64,000 nt of DNA, from contig JACASX010000005.1 in assembly GCA_013390745.1 (NCBI GenBank), forward strand, positions 1-64,000, read 5' to 3'. Origin of the DNA: Marine Group I thaumarchaeote. GTDB lineage: Archaea; Thermoproteota; Nitrososphaeria; Nitrososphaerales; Nitrosopumilaceae. The stretch's first letter is position 1, and each line of letters starts with the position of its first letter. The translations under genes and the position numbers were made by a program. Positions 17,201-26,712 of this stretch are shown piece by piece. The notes under the pieces were generated by a model, which did not search any database, had not been told where the DNA came from, and was given only the letters and a program-made list of their open reading frames with translations.

Positions 17201-17878
17201 TTAAGAATCGATTTTAATCGTAACTTTAGAGCCAGTTTTCAACCTAGCAATTTTACGTAAGTTATTTTTTGATACCAATTCAATTACTGAATTATCGTGA
17301 TGTGTTCTTTCAAGACGTATTAATTCACATTTGATAGAATCATTCAGTGTAGCATGAAAACATTTTACCCAACCATATGTTCTTTTCCCATCAGAAAATG
17401 GATCTATGATTATATCATCAAGATCATCTAACTGTTGAATGATTTGAGTAGCCTGCAACTGATTTAATTTTATATTTAGCGTACCCGGAAAAGGAATGTA
17501 GCCAATCTTTACTTTGAATTGTTTAGTGTAGCCATTTAATGACATGTAATAAGCTCCCTCACCAAGCCCTGAAATTACTGAACCATTTAATTCTAGGTGC
17601 GAAGGAGACGAGTCTAAACTACAACCCAAAATTGAATGAAGTTTAACAAGCTCAGAGTACCCCTTCTGGGTAATTTTAACAGAAAGTTGTCGTCCAGTCA
17701 TTACCCTATCAATGAACCCACCATTTTCTAACTCCAAAATGTGCTTTGAGGCAGCCTGTTGAGATTTTTTTATGCTTCTCCCAAGGGACGATGTAGTAAT
17801 CTGAACAAAGCTATGCCTAGCACCTTTCGATAATAACTCTGCTAAGGTGATAATATGTTGAATTTTAAGATCAGGCAT
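17201..17878 (-). CDS. ribK: CTP-dependent riboflavin kinase with N-terminal HTH
   Basis: 225 residues. An N-terminal winged helix-turn-helix (about 10-85; SLGRSIKKSQQAASKHILELENGG) precedes the archaeal RibK barrel with GLGEGAYYMSLNGY, KIGYIPFPGTLNIKL and TYGWVKCF. Archaeal RibK uses CTP to make FMN. The HTH suggests that the protein also represses riboflavin genes, as proposed for HTH-RibK fusions; this is inference. It follows dnaG after 3 bases. Confidence 0.92.
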   Translation of the reverse strand: MPDLKIQHIITLAELLSKGARHSFVQITTSSLGRSIKKSQQAASKHILELENGGFIDRVMTGRQLSVKITQKGYSELVKLHSILGCSLDSSPSHLELNGSVISGLGEGAYYMSLNGYTKQFKVKIGYIPFPGTLNIKLNQLQATQIIQQLDDLDDIIIDPFSDGKRTYGWVKCFHATLNDSIKCELIRLERTHHDNSVIELVSKNNLRKIARLKTGSKVTIKIDS

Positions 17879-17881
17879 TAA

Positions 17882-19024
17882 TTAACTAATGCCAAGCTCC
17901 GTAAATGTTTTTAGAGTAATACCATCACTATTTGATAAATTTGCAATTCTATGACCTATAATATATTCAATTCCAGATTGTTTAGCGCCATCTAACAGCC
18001 GTTGAGTTATTATCCCATCTAAAATCAGATACTTCATTCCAGACTGTGTGGATAATTTTTCAACCAGCTCACTAATGGGAACTTTGAATAATTGATTGTT
18101 ATCAGAATCGAGCCCTATAGCTTCCAGTGTTTCGTTTAGGTCTTGATACACTTTGCTTGTAGCCTCTGCTAATGGCTTATCAGCTTCACTTACTTCTTTC
18201 GGTTCGGCGGTTTGTTGTTTTATATCATCTGTTACAACCTTTAGAATATCTGCAACACGCTGAGGGGTTAGTTCTTCCACTTCAACACCTTCATCTGCAC
18301 GAAGCTCAAGATCAATGTTAACAACTGACTTTAACTCTTTGAGAATAAATCCTCCAGCCCTGTCACCGTCTAAAAATGCTACCACTTTATCTTTTTTTGC
18401 ACAAAGGTCTTTGATAGTTTCATCAATCTTTGCACCCTCGATAGCTAAAGCATTATCATAACCCGCTCTCAATAAATTTAAGATGTCTGCTCTACCCTCA
18501 ACAAGAATTACCCATGATGAATCAAAAACTCCTGTACTGCATGGAAGCTTGTTTGGTCCATATGTAGTAATTTTGCCTGCAGAACCCTCATGAACATCTT
18601 TTAGCATGGTATCTCCTTCACTAACAGATTTGGTAGACCATTTCTGTTTGATCTCCTTCGCTCTGCGTACAATGTCTTCCTTTTTTGAGGCCCGGACATC
18701 ATCAATAGAGTCAAGATTAAACTTAGAGTCAAATGGACCGACCTTGTCTATACTTTCAATTGCAGCTGCAATTAACGCACAAGTATCAACATCAGTACTC
18801 ATTGGAAGTAATACGGTACCGGAAGTAGTGTTTTCAGTAGCTTTGGTGTCTACTTCAATTCTACCAACCTTAGAAACACGCTGAAGCTCATTCAGATTCA
18901 TCTCAGGGCCTAAGAGACCCTCAGTTTGACCGAATACAGCCCCTACAATGTCTGCTCGCTCAACCAGACCGTCGACTTCAAACGATAATTTAACGTGGTA
19001 TTTGACGATGCCTGTGTATGGCAA
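17882..19024 (-). CDS. dnaG: Archaeal DnaG-like primase
   Basis: 380 residues. After an N-terminal archaeal DnaG domain (YHVKLSFEVDGLVERADIVGAVFGQTEGLLG) there is a Toprim domain with VILVEGRADILNLLRAGYDNALAIEGAKI and VVAFLDGDRAGG. Archaeal DnaG is associated with the exosome as well as having primase activity. It begins with TTG, supported by a GGAG ribosome-binding stretch about 12 bases upstream. The C-terminal part after residue 250 is acidic and variable. Confidence 0.94.
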   Translation of the reverse strand: MPYTGIVKYHVKLSFEVDGLVERADIVGAVFGQTEGLLGPEMNLNELQRVSKVGRIEVDTKATENTTSGTVLLPMSTDVDTCALIAAAIESIDKVGPFDSKFNLDSIDDVRASKKEDIVRRAKEIKQKWSTKSVSEGDTMLKDVHEGSAGKITTYGPNKLPCSTGVFDSSWVILVEGRADILNLLRAGYDNALAIEGAKIDETIKDLCAKKDKVVAFLDGDRAGGFILKELKSVVNIDLELRADEGVEVEELTPQRVADILKVVTDDIKQQTAEPKEVSEADKPLAEATSKVYQDLNETLEAIGLDSDNNQLFKVPISELVEKLSTQSGMKYLILDGIITQRLLDGAKQSGIEYIIGHRIANLSNSDGITLKTFTELGIS

Positions 19025-19139
19025 ATTATTTTCATCTCCTTAATATTCAATAAGCATGAAGTTTCAAATCATGGTTATAAGTGCTTGTGGCAAAAAATTA
19101 GTTTTTAGTAATAAAATAAAATAAAAATTAAAAAAATAA

Positions 19140-19616
19140 TTATTCAGTAGTAAACGATGAACCACATGAGCAACTTTTTGTTACATTTGGGTTATTGATT
19201 TTGAAACCCGAACCCATTAGACTTTCAATATAGTCAACGTTTGCACCTTTTAGGTGATCCTGACTCATTGAATCTACTAGCACTTTGACACCATTTTCTT
19301 CAATAGTTAGATCATCTTCTTCTGCTGCTTTCTCGAAACCCATTCCGTAAGAAAGTCCAGAACAACCACCACCTTGAACATAAATTCTAAGAAATTGTGG
19401 GCTGTCTTTTTCTTCAGACATGAATTCATTGATTTTCTCAGCAGCTTTTGCAGTGATGGTAATCAATTTTCCTGATTGTGTTTGAGGTTGTGGTGATTCA
19501 ACAACTACTTCTTGAGGTTTTGAGGATTCATGAGATTCTCCATGAGATTCTCCATGAGATTCTCCACATCCACATGAATGATCAGCAGATGTTTCGTGAC
19601 TTTGTTCTGTAGTCAT
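19140..19616 (-). CDS. A-type Fe-S carrier (HesB/IscA-like) with His/Cys-rich N-terminal extension
   Basis: 158 residues. The core (about 50-158) has RIYVQGGGCSGLSYGMGFE and the terminal SCSCGSSF, giving the three conserved Cys of IscA/ErpA-type carriers that bind and pass on Fe-S clusters. The first 45 residues are unusual: CGCGE followed by GESH repeats, rich in His and Cys and able to bind metal. That extension is encoded by three perfect 12-base tandem repeats. Confidence 0.92.
   Translation of the reverse strand: MTTEQSHETSADHSCGCGESHGESHGESHESSKPQEVVVESPQPQTQSGKLITITAKAAEKINEFMSEEKDSPQFLRIYVQGGGCSGLSYGMGFEKAAEEDDLTIEENGVKVLVDSMSQDHLKGANVDYIESLMGSGFKINNPNVTKSCSCGSSFTTE
19529..19564 (-). 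repeat. Three perfect 12-base tandem repeats coding GESH units
   Basis: CATGAGATTCTC occurs three times without a break on the plus strand; on the coding strand each unit adds Gly-Glu-Ser-His to the Fe-S carrier's N-terminus. Perfect identity suggests recent expansion by slippage, so copy number may vary between strains. Confidence 0.85.
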
Positions 19617-19698
19617 ATACTAAACTTTCTTTGGTTCAAATTATAATAACCTTTTCATACAAAGTATACATTAAATGATTGTAATTGATTAGGTGAAG

Positions 19699-20460
19699 CT
19701 ATTTTTTAGACTTGTTTACAAAATCTAACATTCTTTTTTCTCGTTCTGGATCTGAGAAACAGTTTCGCCATGCAAGCAACTCCACACCAAGACCTGTATC
19801 AAGATCTGCATTTCGTCCTTTATTGATAGCAATCTTTGACATATGAACAGCAAGAGTAGAGTTTGCAGCAATTGTTTTTGCCATCTTTACAGCTTCATCC
19901 ATTAAAGCAGATTGTTCAAAAACATGATTGACAAGACCGATTTCTTTTGCGCTGCTAGCGTTAATCGCTTTTCCAGTAAAAACAAGTTCCTTGGCTTTTG
20001 CAATTCCTACTATTCTCATCAATCTTTGTGTTCCACCCCAGCCGGGTGGTATTCCGATTGTTACTTCTGGCTGACCAATTTTTGCATTATCAGATGCAAG
20101 TCTTATATCACAAGACATAGCAAGCTCACAACCGCCACCTAGTGCGAAACCGTTAACAGCTGCAATAGTTGGTTTTGTTATATTTTCAACAGTAGCTGTA
20201 AGTTCTTGACCAAGTTTTGCATAGCGTTCAGATTCTTCTGGAGATATTTTTGACATATATTCAATATCAGCGCCAGCAGAAAATGCCTTATCACCCTCGC
20301 CAGTTAAAATAATTACTTTTACGTTATCGTCTTTCTCTAGTTGCTTAAATGTAGAAATTATCTCCTTGGCAACATCAATATTCATGGCATTTAGTTTTTG
20401 AGGACGGTTAATCTTAACAGTGCAAATCCCATCATCAATTTGAGTAGTAATATTAGTCAT
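19699..20460 (-). CDS. Enoyl-CoA hydratase: 3-hydroxypropionyl-CoA dehydratase/crotonyl-CoA hydratase
   Basis: 253-residue crotonase. The oxyanion-hole loop [10 protein letters not shown] and the two catalytic Glu in [17 protein letters not shown] and [19 protein letters not shown] are present. In Nitrosopumilus the crotonase beside the ADP-forming 3-hydroxypropionate-CoA ligase (Nmar_1308 by memory) acts in both halves of the 3-hydroxypropionate/4-hydroxybutyrate carbon-fixation cycle. The same neighbour is present here, 34 bases upstream, which makes that role likely; the sequence alone shows only a functional crotonase. Confidence 0.88.
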   Translation of the reverse strand: MTNITTQIDDGICTVKINRPQKLNAMNIDVAKEIISTFKQLEKDDNVKVIILTGEGDKAFSAGADIEYMSKISPEESERYAKLGQELTATVENITKPTIAAVNGFALGGGCELAMSCDIRLASDNAKIGQPEVTIGIPPGWGGTQRLMRIVGIAKAKELVFTGKAINASSAKEIGLVNHVFEQSALMDEAVKMAKTIAANSTLAVHMSKIAINKGRNADLDTGLGVELLAWRNCFSDPEREKRMLDFVNKSKK

Positions 20461-20494
20461 ATAGAAAATCCTTCTCTGATAAAATTAAATGTTA

Positions 20495-22609
20495 TCAATC
20501 TCGGGCAGAACCCCATTGGGCTAATGCAGATGCAGCAGCCACCCATGTTCTTAAATCATCATAAACTGGTATACCTCTTTTTTCAACTAATTTAGCCATT
20601 TTTTGGGTATATGGACCGCCATTGGCCCCAACTAACAATGGCTTTGTTCTTTTCTTAGAAAAGTTAGAAAGGTAATCAACTATTGTTTCTTCAAGGGGGT
20701 CATCCTGAAAAACAAACCATGGCATGGCAATATCTACATTCTTTTCATCATAAAATTGCTGAATAACATATCTATAGTCATCTGCAGTCGCACCACCACC
20801 TACATCCGCTGGATTACCATTATGAATAGGAACAGTTGGAGGAAAACGAGCCTTCATTTTTTTGATAAGTCGTGGGGACATCTTTCCTATCGTAAGACCG
20901 AATCTGTCTAAATGATCAATTCCACCAATCATAGGACCAGCACCATTACTGCACATAGCAACTTTGTTACCCTTTGCAGATGGCTGCCAAGCCAAAGCCT
21001 TTGCCACTCCGACAAGTTCTTGATAACTATCTACAGAAATAATTCCAGCCTGCTTAAACGCACCCATGATAATAGCATTTGAACCACCTAGAGAACCTGT
21101 ATGAGATGCAGCTTGTTTTGCACCAGCAGCACTTCGTCCACTTTTCCAAATCACTATAGGTTTCTTTTTTTCTTTCATAACACGCTTTGCAGTATTGATA
21201 AACTTCCTACCATCACCAAATCCTTCCACATAAAGACAAATGACTTTAGTTTGAGGATCACTTCCCGCATACAAAATCATATCTGCTTCGTCTACATCTG
21301 ACCTATTTCCATAACTAATCATCTTTGAAAGGCCAAAAGAATCAGCACTCTCCAACATACTAATTCCCATCGTTCCACTTTGAGAGAAGAATGCAACATT
21401 GCCAAGTCTTGCGCGAACCATCCTCGCTTGACCTTGAAATGCACAGTCAAGACGATTTGCGGCGTTAAACATTCCAATGCAGTTTGGACCGATAACTCGT
21501 ATCTTATGCTTTAATGAAAGATTTTTTACTTCAGCTTCCATTGCAGCCCTGTCACCACCAAGCTCTTTACCACCGCCTGAAACAATTACAACATTATGAA
21601 TTCCTTTCTTTGCGCATTCTTTCATAAGAGGACCGCAATATGCAAGATCAATACAAACAACAACCAGATCAACTCTTGCCTTGATTGCTTCCAATGATGG
21701 ATAACATTTGATTCCAAGAATTTTCTTTTGCTTAGGATTAATTGGATATACCTTACCCTTGTAATCTTGTTTTCCAAGAGCATCTAATACAGAGTTACCA
21801 ATCTTTCCTGGTGTTGCAGATGCACCTACTAATGCAACAGACTTCGGAGTAAAGAATTTCTCCATAGATTTTATGTTTGGTTTAGCACGTGAGATTGAAT
21901 TCTTTTTAATTTCTTTGTTGAGAATGATTTTTGCATCTACCACATTGTATGATTTTGGATAGACTACGATAGGATTGAAATCTATACTGTTAATGTAATC
22001 TGCATTATCAACCCCAATCTTTCCAATTTGAACAAGAGCCTTTGCAAGCATGTTCAAGTCAATAGGCTTGCTTCCACGGAATCCTTTGAGAATTTTAGAG
22101 CCCTTAAGCTCGCTTAGCATTGATTTTGCATCTGATGTCGTAATTGGAAGCATTCTAAACGCAACATCCTTGAAAATTTCAGTTAGAACACCGCCCAAAC
22201 CAACCATAATTACAGGACCGAACTGTGGATCATTTTGTATTCCAACTATTAACTCAACTCCTTTTGGAACCATTTTCTCAAGTAAAATTCCTTTTACGTT
22301 AACGCCTTTCTTTTTGGAAAGTCGTCCATACATGTCGTTAAATGTACTCTTTACATCAGCAGTATTATCTACACCAACCTTAACGCCACCAACATCAGTT
22401 TTATGAAGTATTTGTGGTGAAACCACTTTCATTACTAGAGGAAATCCAAGTCTTTTTGCATATCTGACTGCTTGATTGGCAGATGTTGCTAATGAAAATC
22501 CTGGCACTGAAACTTTATACTTTTTTAGAATTGATTTGGCAGCCTCCTCTGTAATGATTTTATGATCAGTTTTTATTGTATCGTCAAAAATTTTTGTGAT
22601 AGAGTTCAT
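20495..22609 (-). CDS. ADP-forming acyl-CoA synthetase, probably 3-hydroxypropionate-CoA ligase
   Basis: About 704 residues from the ATG that sits 28 bases after a TATA box (TTTAATATAAT); a TTG 15 bases upstream is less likely. Order: an ATP-grasp domain ([39 protein letters not shown], about 20-230), a CoA-binding Rossmann domain ([23 protein letters not shown]) and two succinyl-CoA-ligase-like domains ([24 protein letters not shown]). This is the NDP-forming acyl-CoA synthetase class that thaumarchaea use to activate 3-hydroxypropionate or 4-hydroxybutyrate while making only ADP. The adjacent crotonase favours 3-hydroxypropionate. Confidence 0.88.
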   Translation of the reverse strand: MNSITKIFDDTIKTDHKIITEEAAKSILKKYKVSVPGFSLATSANQAVRYAKRLGFPLVMKVVSPQILHKTDVGGVKVGVDNTADVKSTFNDMYGRLSKKKGVNVKGILLEKMVPKGVELIVGIQNDPQFGPVIMVGLGGVLTEIFKDVAFRMLPITTSDAKSMLSELKGSKILKGFRGSKPIDLNMLAKALVQIGKIGVDNADYINSIDFNPIVVYPKSYNVVDAKIILNKEIKKNSISRAKPNIKSMEKFFTPKSVALVGASATPGKIGNSVLDALGKQDYKGKVYPINPKQKKILGIKCYPSLEAIKARVDLVVVCIDLAYCGPLMKECAKKGIHNVVIVSGGGKELGGDRAAMEAEVKNLSLKHKIRVIGPNCIGMFNAANRLDCAFQGQARMVRARLGNVAFFSQSGTMGISMLESADSFGLSKMISYGNRSDVDEADMILYAGSDPQTKVICLYVEGFGDGRKFINTAKRVMKEKKKPIVIWKSGRSAAGAKQAASHTGSLGGSNAIIMGAFKQAGIISVDSYQELVGVAKALAWQPSAKGNKVAMCSNGAGPMIGGIDHLDRFGLTIGKMSPRLIKKMKARFPPTVPIHNGNPADVGGGATADDYRYVIQQFYDEKNVDIAMPWFVFQDDPLEETIVDYLSNFSKKRTKPLLVGANGGPYTQKMAKLVEKRGIPVYDDLRTWVAAASALAQWGSARD

Positions 22610-22656
22610 AGTAGATCGATCCAAAAGTTTGTTATTATATTAAACTTATTACCATT

Positions 22657-23034
22657 ATGGAATTTCCGGAAAGCGAAATAGCTGAAATTAAAAAATTCAT
22701 AAATCTGCTCAACTCGCAAAAAGATGGTGTGGTAGTAGTTGAAGGAAAACGTGATTCAGCCGCACTAGTAAAATTGGGTTATTCAGGTAAAATTTTGGAG
22801 TTTCATAAGTTCAATGGGATGATAAAATTTGCTGATTCAGCAGCCAAATATCGTAAACTCATTCTTCTACTAGATGGTGATAGAAAGGGCAGGTACCTGA
22901 CAAAAAAAATTATTGAATTGCTCGAACATCGAACAAAAATTGATCTTCTGTTTAAGAAGAAGTTAGTTTCAATCACGAAAGGAAAGATACGGTTTATTGA
23001 ACAGTTGGTCTGCTACGAATCTTATTTTGTTTAA
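22657..23034 (+). CDS. Small Toprim-domain protein
   Basis: 125 residues that are essentially one Toprim domain: GVVVVEGKRDSAALVKLGY holds the conserved Glu and LILLLDGDRKGR the DxD pair, with GKIRFIEQL near the end. Stand-alone Toprim proteins of this size resemble ribonuclease M5 and primase-type nucleases; the substrate is unknown. It is divergent from the acyl-CoA synthetase gene and its end overlaps the convergent glutamate dehydrogenase gene by 4 bases. Confidence 0.85.
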   Translation: MEFPESEIAEIKKFINLLNSQKDGVVVVEGKRDSAALVKLGYSGKILEFHKFNGMIKFADSAAKYRKLILLLDGDRKGRYLTKKIIELLEHRTKIDLLFKKKLVSITKGKIRFIEQLVCYESYFV

Positions 23035-24305
23035 GGCCAAATGCCTTTATGATTGAATGCTTCTAAGACACGGCTTACAGCCAAGACCATTGCAGCTCTT
23101 CTATTGTCAATGTTATGTTTTTTAGAAAGTTCGTACATGTCTTTCAAGCCTTTAACAATTTTAACCTCCATCTTACTTGCAACTTCATCGAATGGCCAGT
23201 AGTAACCCATGTTGTTCTGCACCCATTCCAGGTAAGAGATACAAACTCCACCAGAATTTGCCAAGATGTCCGGTATAACAAAAACTCCTTTCTTGTGAAG
23301 AATTGGATCAGCCTCAGGCAAAGTAGGACCGTTTGCAGCTTCACCAATAATTTTACATTTTAATTTCTCTGCAATTGCAGCAGTGATTTGATTTTCAAGT
23401 GCGCCAGGAACCAAGACGTCACATTCAGTTGTAAGCAATTCTTCTGTCGAAATTTCTTTGCTGCCTGGATAGCCAACCACAGATCCTTCCTTTTGCTTCC
23501 AATCAATTAATTCCTGAACCTTAAATCCGTCAGGAACAAGAATTGATCCCTTTGAATCACTTGCTGCAATACATTTTGCGCCCAGTTTTTCTAGATATAC
23601 ACCAGAAAAGGTTGAAGCATTTCCAAATCCTTGCAGTACAACTTTAGCGCCTTTCAGTTCAACATTCAAAATTTTTGCTGCTTCTCTTATGCAATAAGAA
23701 TTACCTAAACCTGTAGCAACATCTCGTGCAAGAGAACCACCCACAGGAATTGGTTTTCCGGTAATAGTTCCTGGGGAATAATTATTTCCATTCATTTTGG
23801 TAAATGTATCCATAATCTGTGTCATTTCTTTTCCAGTTGTATAAACATCTGGAGCAGGAATATCTTTCTGTGGACCAATTACTTCAGCAATTCTAGATGC
23901 AAACTGTCGAGTTAATCTTTCAAGCTCGCCGTCACTGAGTTTTTCTTTTTTAGGGTTTACGAAAACTCCTCCCTTAGCACCACCTAGTGGAATATCAACA
24001 ACAGCACACTTCCATGTCATCCAAGAAGAAAGAGCCATTACTTCTCGTTCCATGTACTTAACGCCGCCCTCAGGGTCAAAGTATCTTATACCGCCCTTGT
24101 ATGGCCCTCTATCGTTGTTATGCTGACATCTGAATCCTGTAAAAACTCTAATCTTACCATCATCCATTTTTACCGGAACTTTGACTCGAAGGAACCTATT
24201 TGGCATAATCAAATAATCTCTTATGCCCTTATCGTTTATTCCTAAAACATCACATGCATCGTTAACCTGCTTTGTGGCATTCTCAAATGGGTCTGGTTGA
24301 GCCAA
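23031..24305 (-). CDS. gdhA: Glutamate dehydrogenase
   Basis: 424 residues. The Glu/Leu/Phe/Val dehydrogenase signature is visible in VVDIPLGGAKGGVFVNP with the catalytic Lys, followed by PDVYTTGKEM and the NAD(P)-binding VVLQGFGNASTFSG. It fixes ammonium to 2-oxoglutarate or does the reverse; in an ammonia oxidiser it is the likely assimilation route next to glutamine synthetase. Length and motifs are complete. Confidence 0.95.
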   Translation of the reverse strand: MAQPDPFENATKQVNDACDVLGINDKGIRDYLIMPNRFLRVKVPVKMDDGKIRVFTGFRCQHNNDRGPYKGGIRYFDPEGGVKYMEREVMALSSWMTWKCAVVDIPLGGAKGGVFVNPKKEKLSDGELERLTRQFASRIAEVIGPQKDIPAPDVYTTGKEMTQIMDTFTKMNGNNYSPGTITGKPIPVGGSLARDVATGLGNSYCIREAAKILNVELKGAKVVLQGFGNASTFSGVYLEKLGAKCIAASDSKGSILVPDGFKVQELIDWKQKEGSVVGYPGSKEISTEELLTTECDVLVPGALENQITAAIAEKLKCKIIGEAANGPTLPEADPILHKKGVFVIPDILANSGGVCISYLEWVQNNMGYYWPFDEVASKMEVKIVKGLKDMYELSKKHNIDNRRAAMVLAVSRVLEAFNHKGIWP

Positions 24306-24390
24306 GATGGATCAGATCTCATTCAATTTGTATTTAAATGTCTCTGGAATAATCAAATTTTTAAAAAAAGTTGAGCAAGTTTAAAAAATT

Positions 24391-24765
24391 CTAATCGATT
24401 AATTCAATGGAATAAACAACAAGGTTTCCTTTTTGAGACGTAAATATACTTGTTAATCTAGCAAGCATGCCATATTTTTTCTTACGAAGTTTAATGATTT
24501 CATCTGCTTCCTCGCCTGTAATCATTTCTGCCTTACCTTTTACCCATTCATTTTTTGGTTCCCCTTTGAATGAACAAGGAACAATTCGTACATCCTGATT
24601 ATTTCCAAGTCTCTTAACTTTGCCTGTGCTATCCCTGGTTATAACATAGATTAGATCTTTATCAATTACAAACCAAACAGGAGTTCTAATAGGAGTTCCA
24701 TCCTTTTTGTATGTTTCAAGATTAATGTATTTTTGATCAAGAAACTGTTCTAATTGATTCCCCAT
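24391..24765 (-). CDS. PPOX-class F420/flavin-dependent oxidoreductase
   Basis: 124-residue split-barrel protein. The opening NLETYKKDGTPIRTPVWFV, the DSTGKVKRLGNNQDVRIVPC segment and a final Val-Tyr-Ser-Ile-Glu strand are typical of the PPOX-class F420-dependent family. Substrate unknown. Its own promoter region is shared with the divergent proteasome gene. Confidence 0.82.
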   Translation of the reverse strand: MGNQLEQFLDQKYINLETYKKDGTPIRTPVWFVIDKDLIYVITRDSTGKVKRLGNNQDVRIVPCSFKGEPKNEWVKGKAEMITGEEADEIIKLRKKKYGMLARLTSIFTSQKGNLVVYSIELID

Positions 24766-24867
24766 GCTTCATCAAATCCAATTGTATATTTTAATGGATA
24801 TAGAATTGTGATTTAGATCATACCAGTAACTAACCCTTAAATTGACTTGTAATTGAATCGAAATGTT

Positions 24868-25587
24868 ATGATGACATCACGTGGTTATGATATGACACCT
24901 ACAATGTATTCACCAGACGGTAGAATTTACCAGGTAGAATATGCTATTGAGACAGTTAAAAGAGGAGCAATTGCAATTGGATTACAAGCTAAAGATGGGA
25001 TTATAATAGCTGTAGAAGAAGTATCACGGGATCTTCAAGTAGAAGATATTACACAAAAAATTTTCCAGGTGGATGATCATGTAGGTATTGCGGCAGCAGG
25101 ATACATTCCAGATGCTCGTGTTCTGGTAGACAACGCACGTTTTTTTTCACAAAGTAACAAATTAACTTATGATGAATCAGTAGAGATTGAAGCAGTTGCA
25201 AAACATTTAGCAGATCAATCACATCAATTTACACAATATTCTGGAGTTCGTCCATTTGGTGTCGCACTAATCATTGCTGGTGTGGACAGAAAGGGTACTA
25301 GAATCTTTGTTACCGATCCAAGTGGAACATACATTCCATATACTGCAGTTGCAATAGGTGGAAATTCAGATGAGGTTACTGACTTTTTAGAAAAGAATTA
25401 CAAAAATGGAATGTCAATGGATGAGACGATGTCGTTAGCAATTACCGCAATAAATCTAAAGAGTGATGAAAAGAATGTGAAACATATTAGGATGTCAAAG
25501 ATTAGAACAGATACTAAACTATTTGAAAAAGTGTCTAATGAAGAACTGGCAAAGCATGTGCAGGCAGAAGGCGCATCTTCCAAATAA
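24868..25587 (+). CDS. psmA: 20S proteasome subunit alpha
   Basis: 239 residues from MMTSRGYDMTPTMYSPDGRI. The N-terminal YSPDGRIYQVEYAIE is the gate-forming alpha-subunit signature, and RPFGVALIIAG with TDPSGTY follow in the usual places. There is no N-terminal catalytic Thr, as expected for alpha. The ATG at 24868 is preferred over an upstream TTG because a TATA-like CTTAAAT lies about 28 bases before it. Confidence 0.95.
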   Translation: MMTSRGYDMTPTMYSPDGRIYQVEYAIETVKRGAIAIGLQAKDGIIIAVEEVSRDLQVEDITQKIFQVDDHVGIAAAGYIPDARVLVDNARFFSQSNKLTYDESVEIEAVAKHLADQSHQFTQYSGVRPFGVALIIAGVDRKGTRIFVTDPSGTYIPYTAVAIGGNSDEVTDFLEKNYKNGMSMDETMSLAITAINLKSDEKNVKHIRMSKIRTDTKLFEKVSNEELAKHVQAEGASSK

Positions 25588-25624
25588 GAGCACATAATAT
25601 AATATCAAAAATAACAGTACACCT

Positions 25625-26314
25625 ATGGGCTTGGGCAGCTATTGGGGCGAAGTGCTTGATGTTTTACAGGAAATCATACCTGTTTACGATAAGGTAAATT
25701 CGTATATCTCGTTAGGAAAAGATTCTGAACATCGTAGTAGGGCAATAAAGGGGAAAATACAAAACGGCGATAAAATTCTTGACGCCGGCTCTGGATTTGG
25801 CAACATGTCAAAAACTGCATTAGATGCCGTCAATGGAGATGTGGAGATCATGCTATATGATCCTCTTTTACCAATGATAAAAAACACTGACAGACTTTTC
25901 CAAAAAAAACCGGAAGCAACATGCGGAGTGTTTGAACATGTACCGTTTAAGAGCCAACAGTTTGATGTAGTTCTTTCTGGATATTCGCTACGTGACGCCA
26001 TTAGTTTGAAGACAGCTATTTCAGAGATTCAGAGAGTTTTGAAAGACGGTGGTAAATGGATTATTGTTGATTTAGGAAAACCAGATGAGCCAATCGCCAG
26101 GTTTGGCGTTTCATTTTATCTCAAACTAATTTTGCCCATCATAGCATATGCAGCAGGAGGAAGGCTTGGATTAAAATTTGCAGCACTATATGAAACATAC
26201 AGACTGTGGCCAAAAAACAAAAAGCTAGAATCTATGCTTCTTGAAAAATTTTCAAGTGTTGAGTTTGAGAAAGATATGATGGGCGGGGCAATTATGGTTA
26301 CTGCCTATAAATGA
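25625..26314 (+). CDS. SAM-dependent methyltransferase, UbiE/MenG-like
   Basis: 229 residues. Motif I is ILDAGSGFGNMS, followed by DVVLSGYSLRDAISLKTAISEIQRVLKDGGKW, the region that resembles UbiE/COQ5/MenG methyltransferases (VPFKSQQFDVV..S.SLRD). A role in methylating an isoprenoid quinone head group is plausible but not shown. It lies 38 bases after psmA. Confidence 0.78.
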   Translation: MGLGSYWGEVLDVLQEIIPVYDKVNSYISLGKDSEHRSRAIKGKIQNGDKILDAGSGFGNMSKTALDAVNGDVEIMLYDPLLPMIKNTDRLFQKKPEATCGVFEHVPFKSQQFDVVLSGYSLRDAISLKTAISEIQRVLKDGGKWIIVDLGKPDEPIARFGVSFYLKLILPIIAYAAGGRLGLKFAALYETYRLWPKNKKLESMLLEKFSSVEFEKDMMGGAIMVTAYK

Positions 26315-26367
26315 ACAAAATTTAGGATAATACAAATATTTAATTTTGTAAGGAATGAATTGATTTT

Positions 26368-26712
26368 GTGTTCGAATACCTGCTGAATATTATCGGAGGC
26401 GAATGGATGATAATTATCTTCGTTGCACTGATCCTACTTTTAGGCACAAAACGTTTTCCTGATGCAGCAAAGAAAATTGGGAAAATTGTTAGTGAGTATA
26501 AAAAAGCGAAGGATACAGTTGAAAAACAAATGAAAGATGTTACAAAGGAAAACTTGGAAGTTACCGGTCCCGTAAAAGATGAAAGGCAAAAGCTAGACGT
26601 TATGTCGAAGACCTTAGGAATAGACTCCAAAAGCAAGAGCGATGAAGAATTGAAAGGAATCATAAAAAATAAAATCGGACAGCCAGAAAATGAAACACAA
26701 ACTAAAAAATAA
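26368..26712 (+). CDS. tatA: Sec-independent translocase TatA/MttA-like
   Basis: 114 residues starting with GTG. One N-terminal membrane helix (about 12-26, MIIIFVALILLLG) is followed by the hinge TKRFPDAAKKIGKIVSEYKKA, the standard TatA short helix and amphipathic helix, then a charged tail. It forms the pore or scaffold for export of folded twin-arginine substrates. TatC is not in the window. Confidence 0.87.
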   Translation: MFEYLLNIIGGEWMIIIFVALILLLGTKRFPDAAKKIGKIVSEYKKAKDTVEKQMKDVTKENLEVTGPVKDERQKLDVMSKTLGIDSKSKSDEELKGIIKNKIGQPENETQTKK

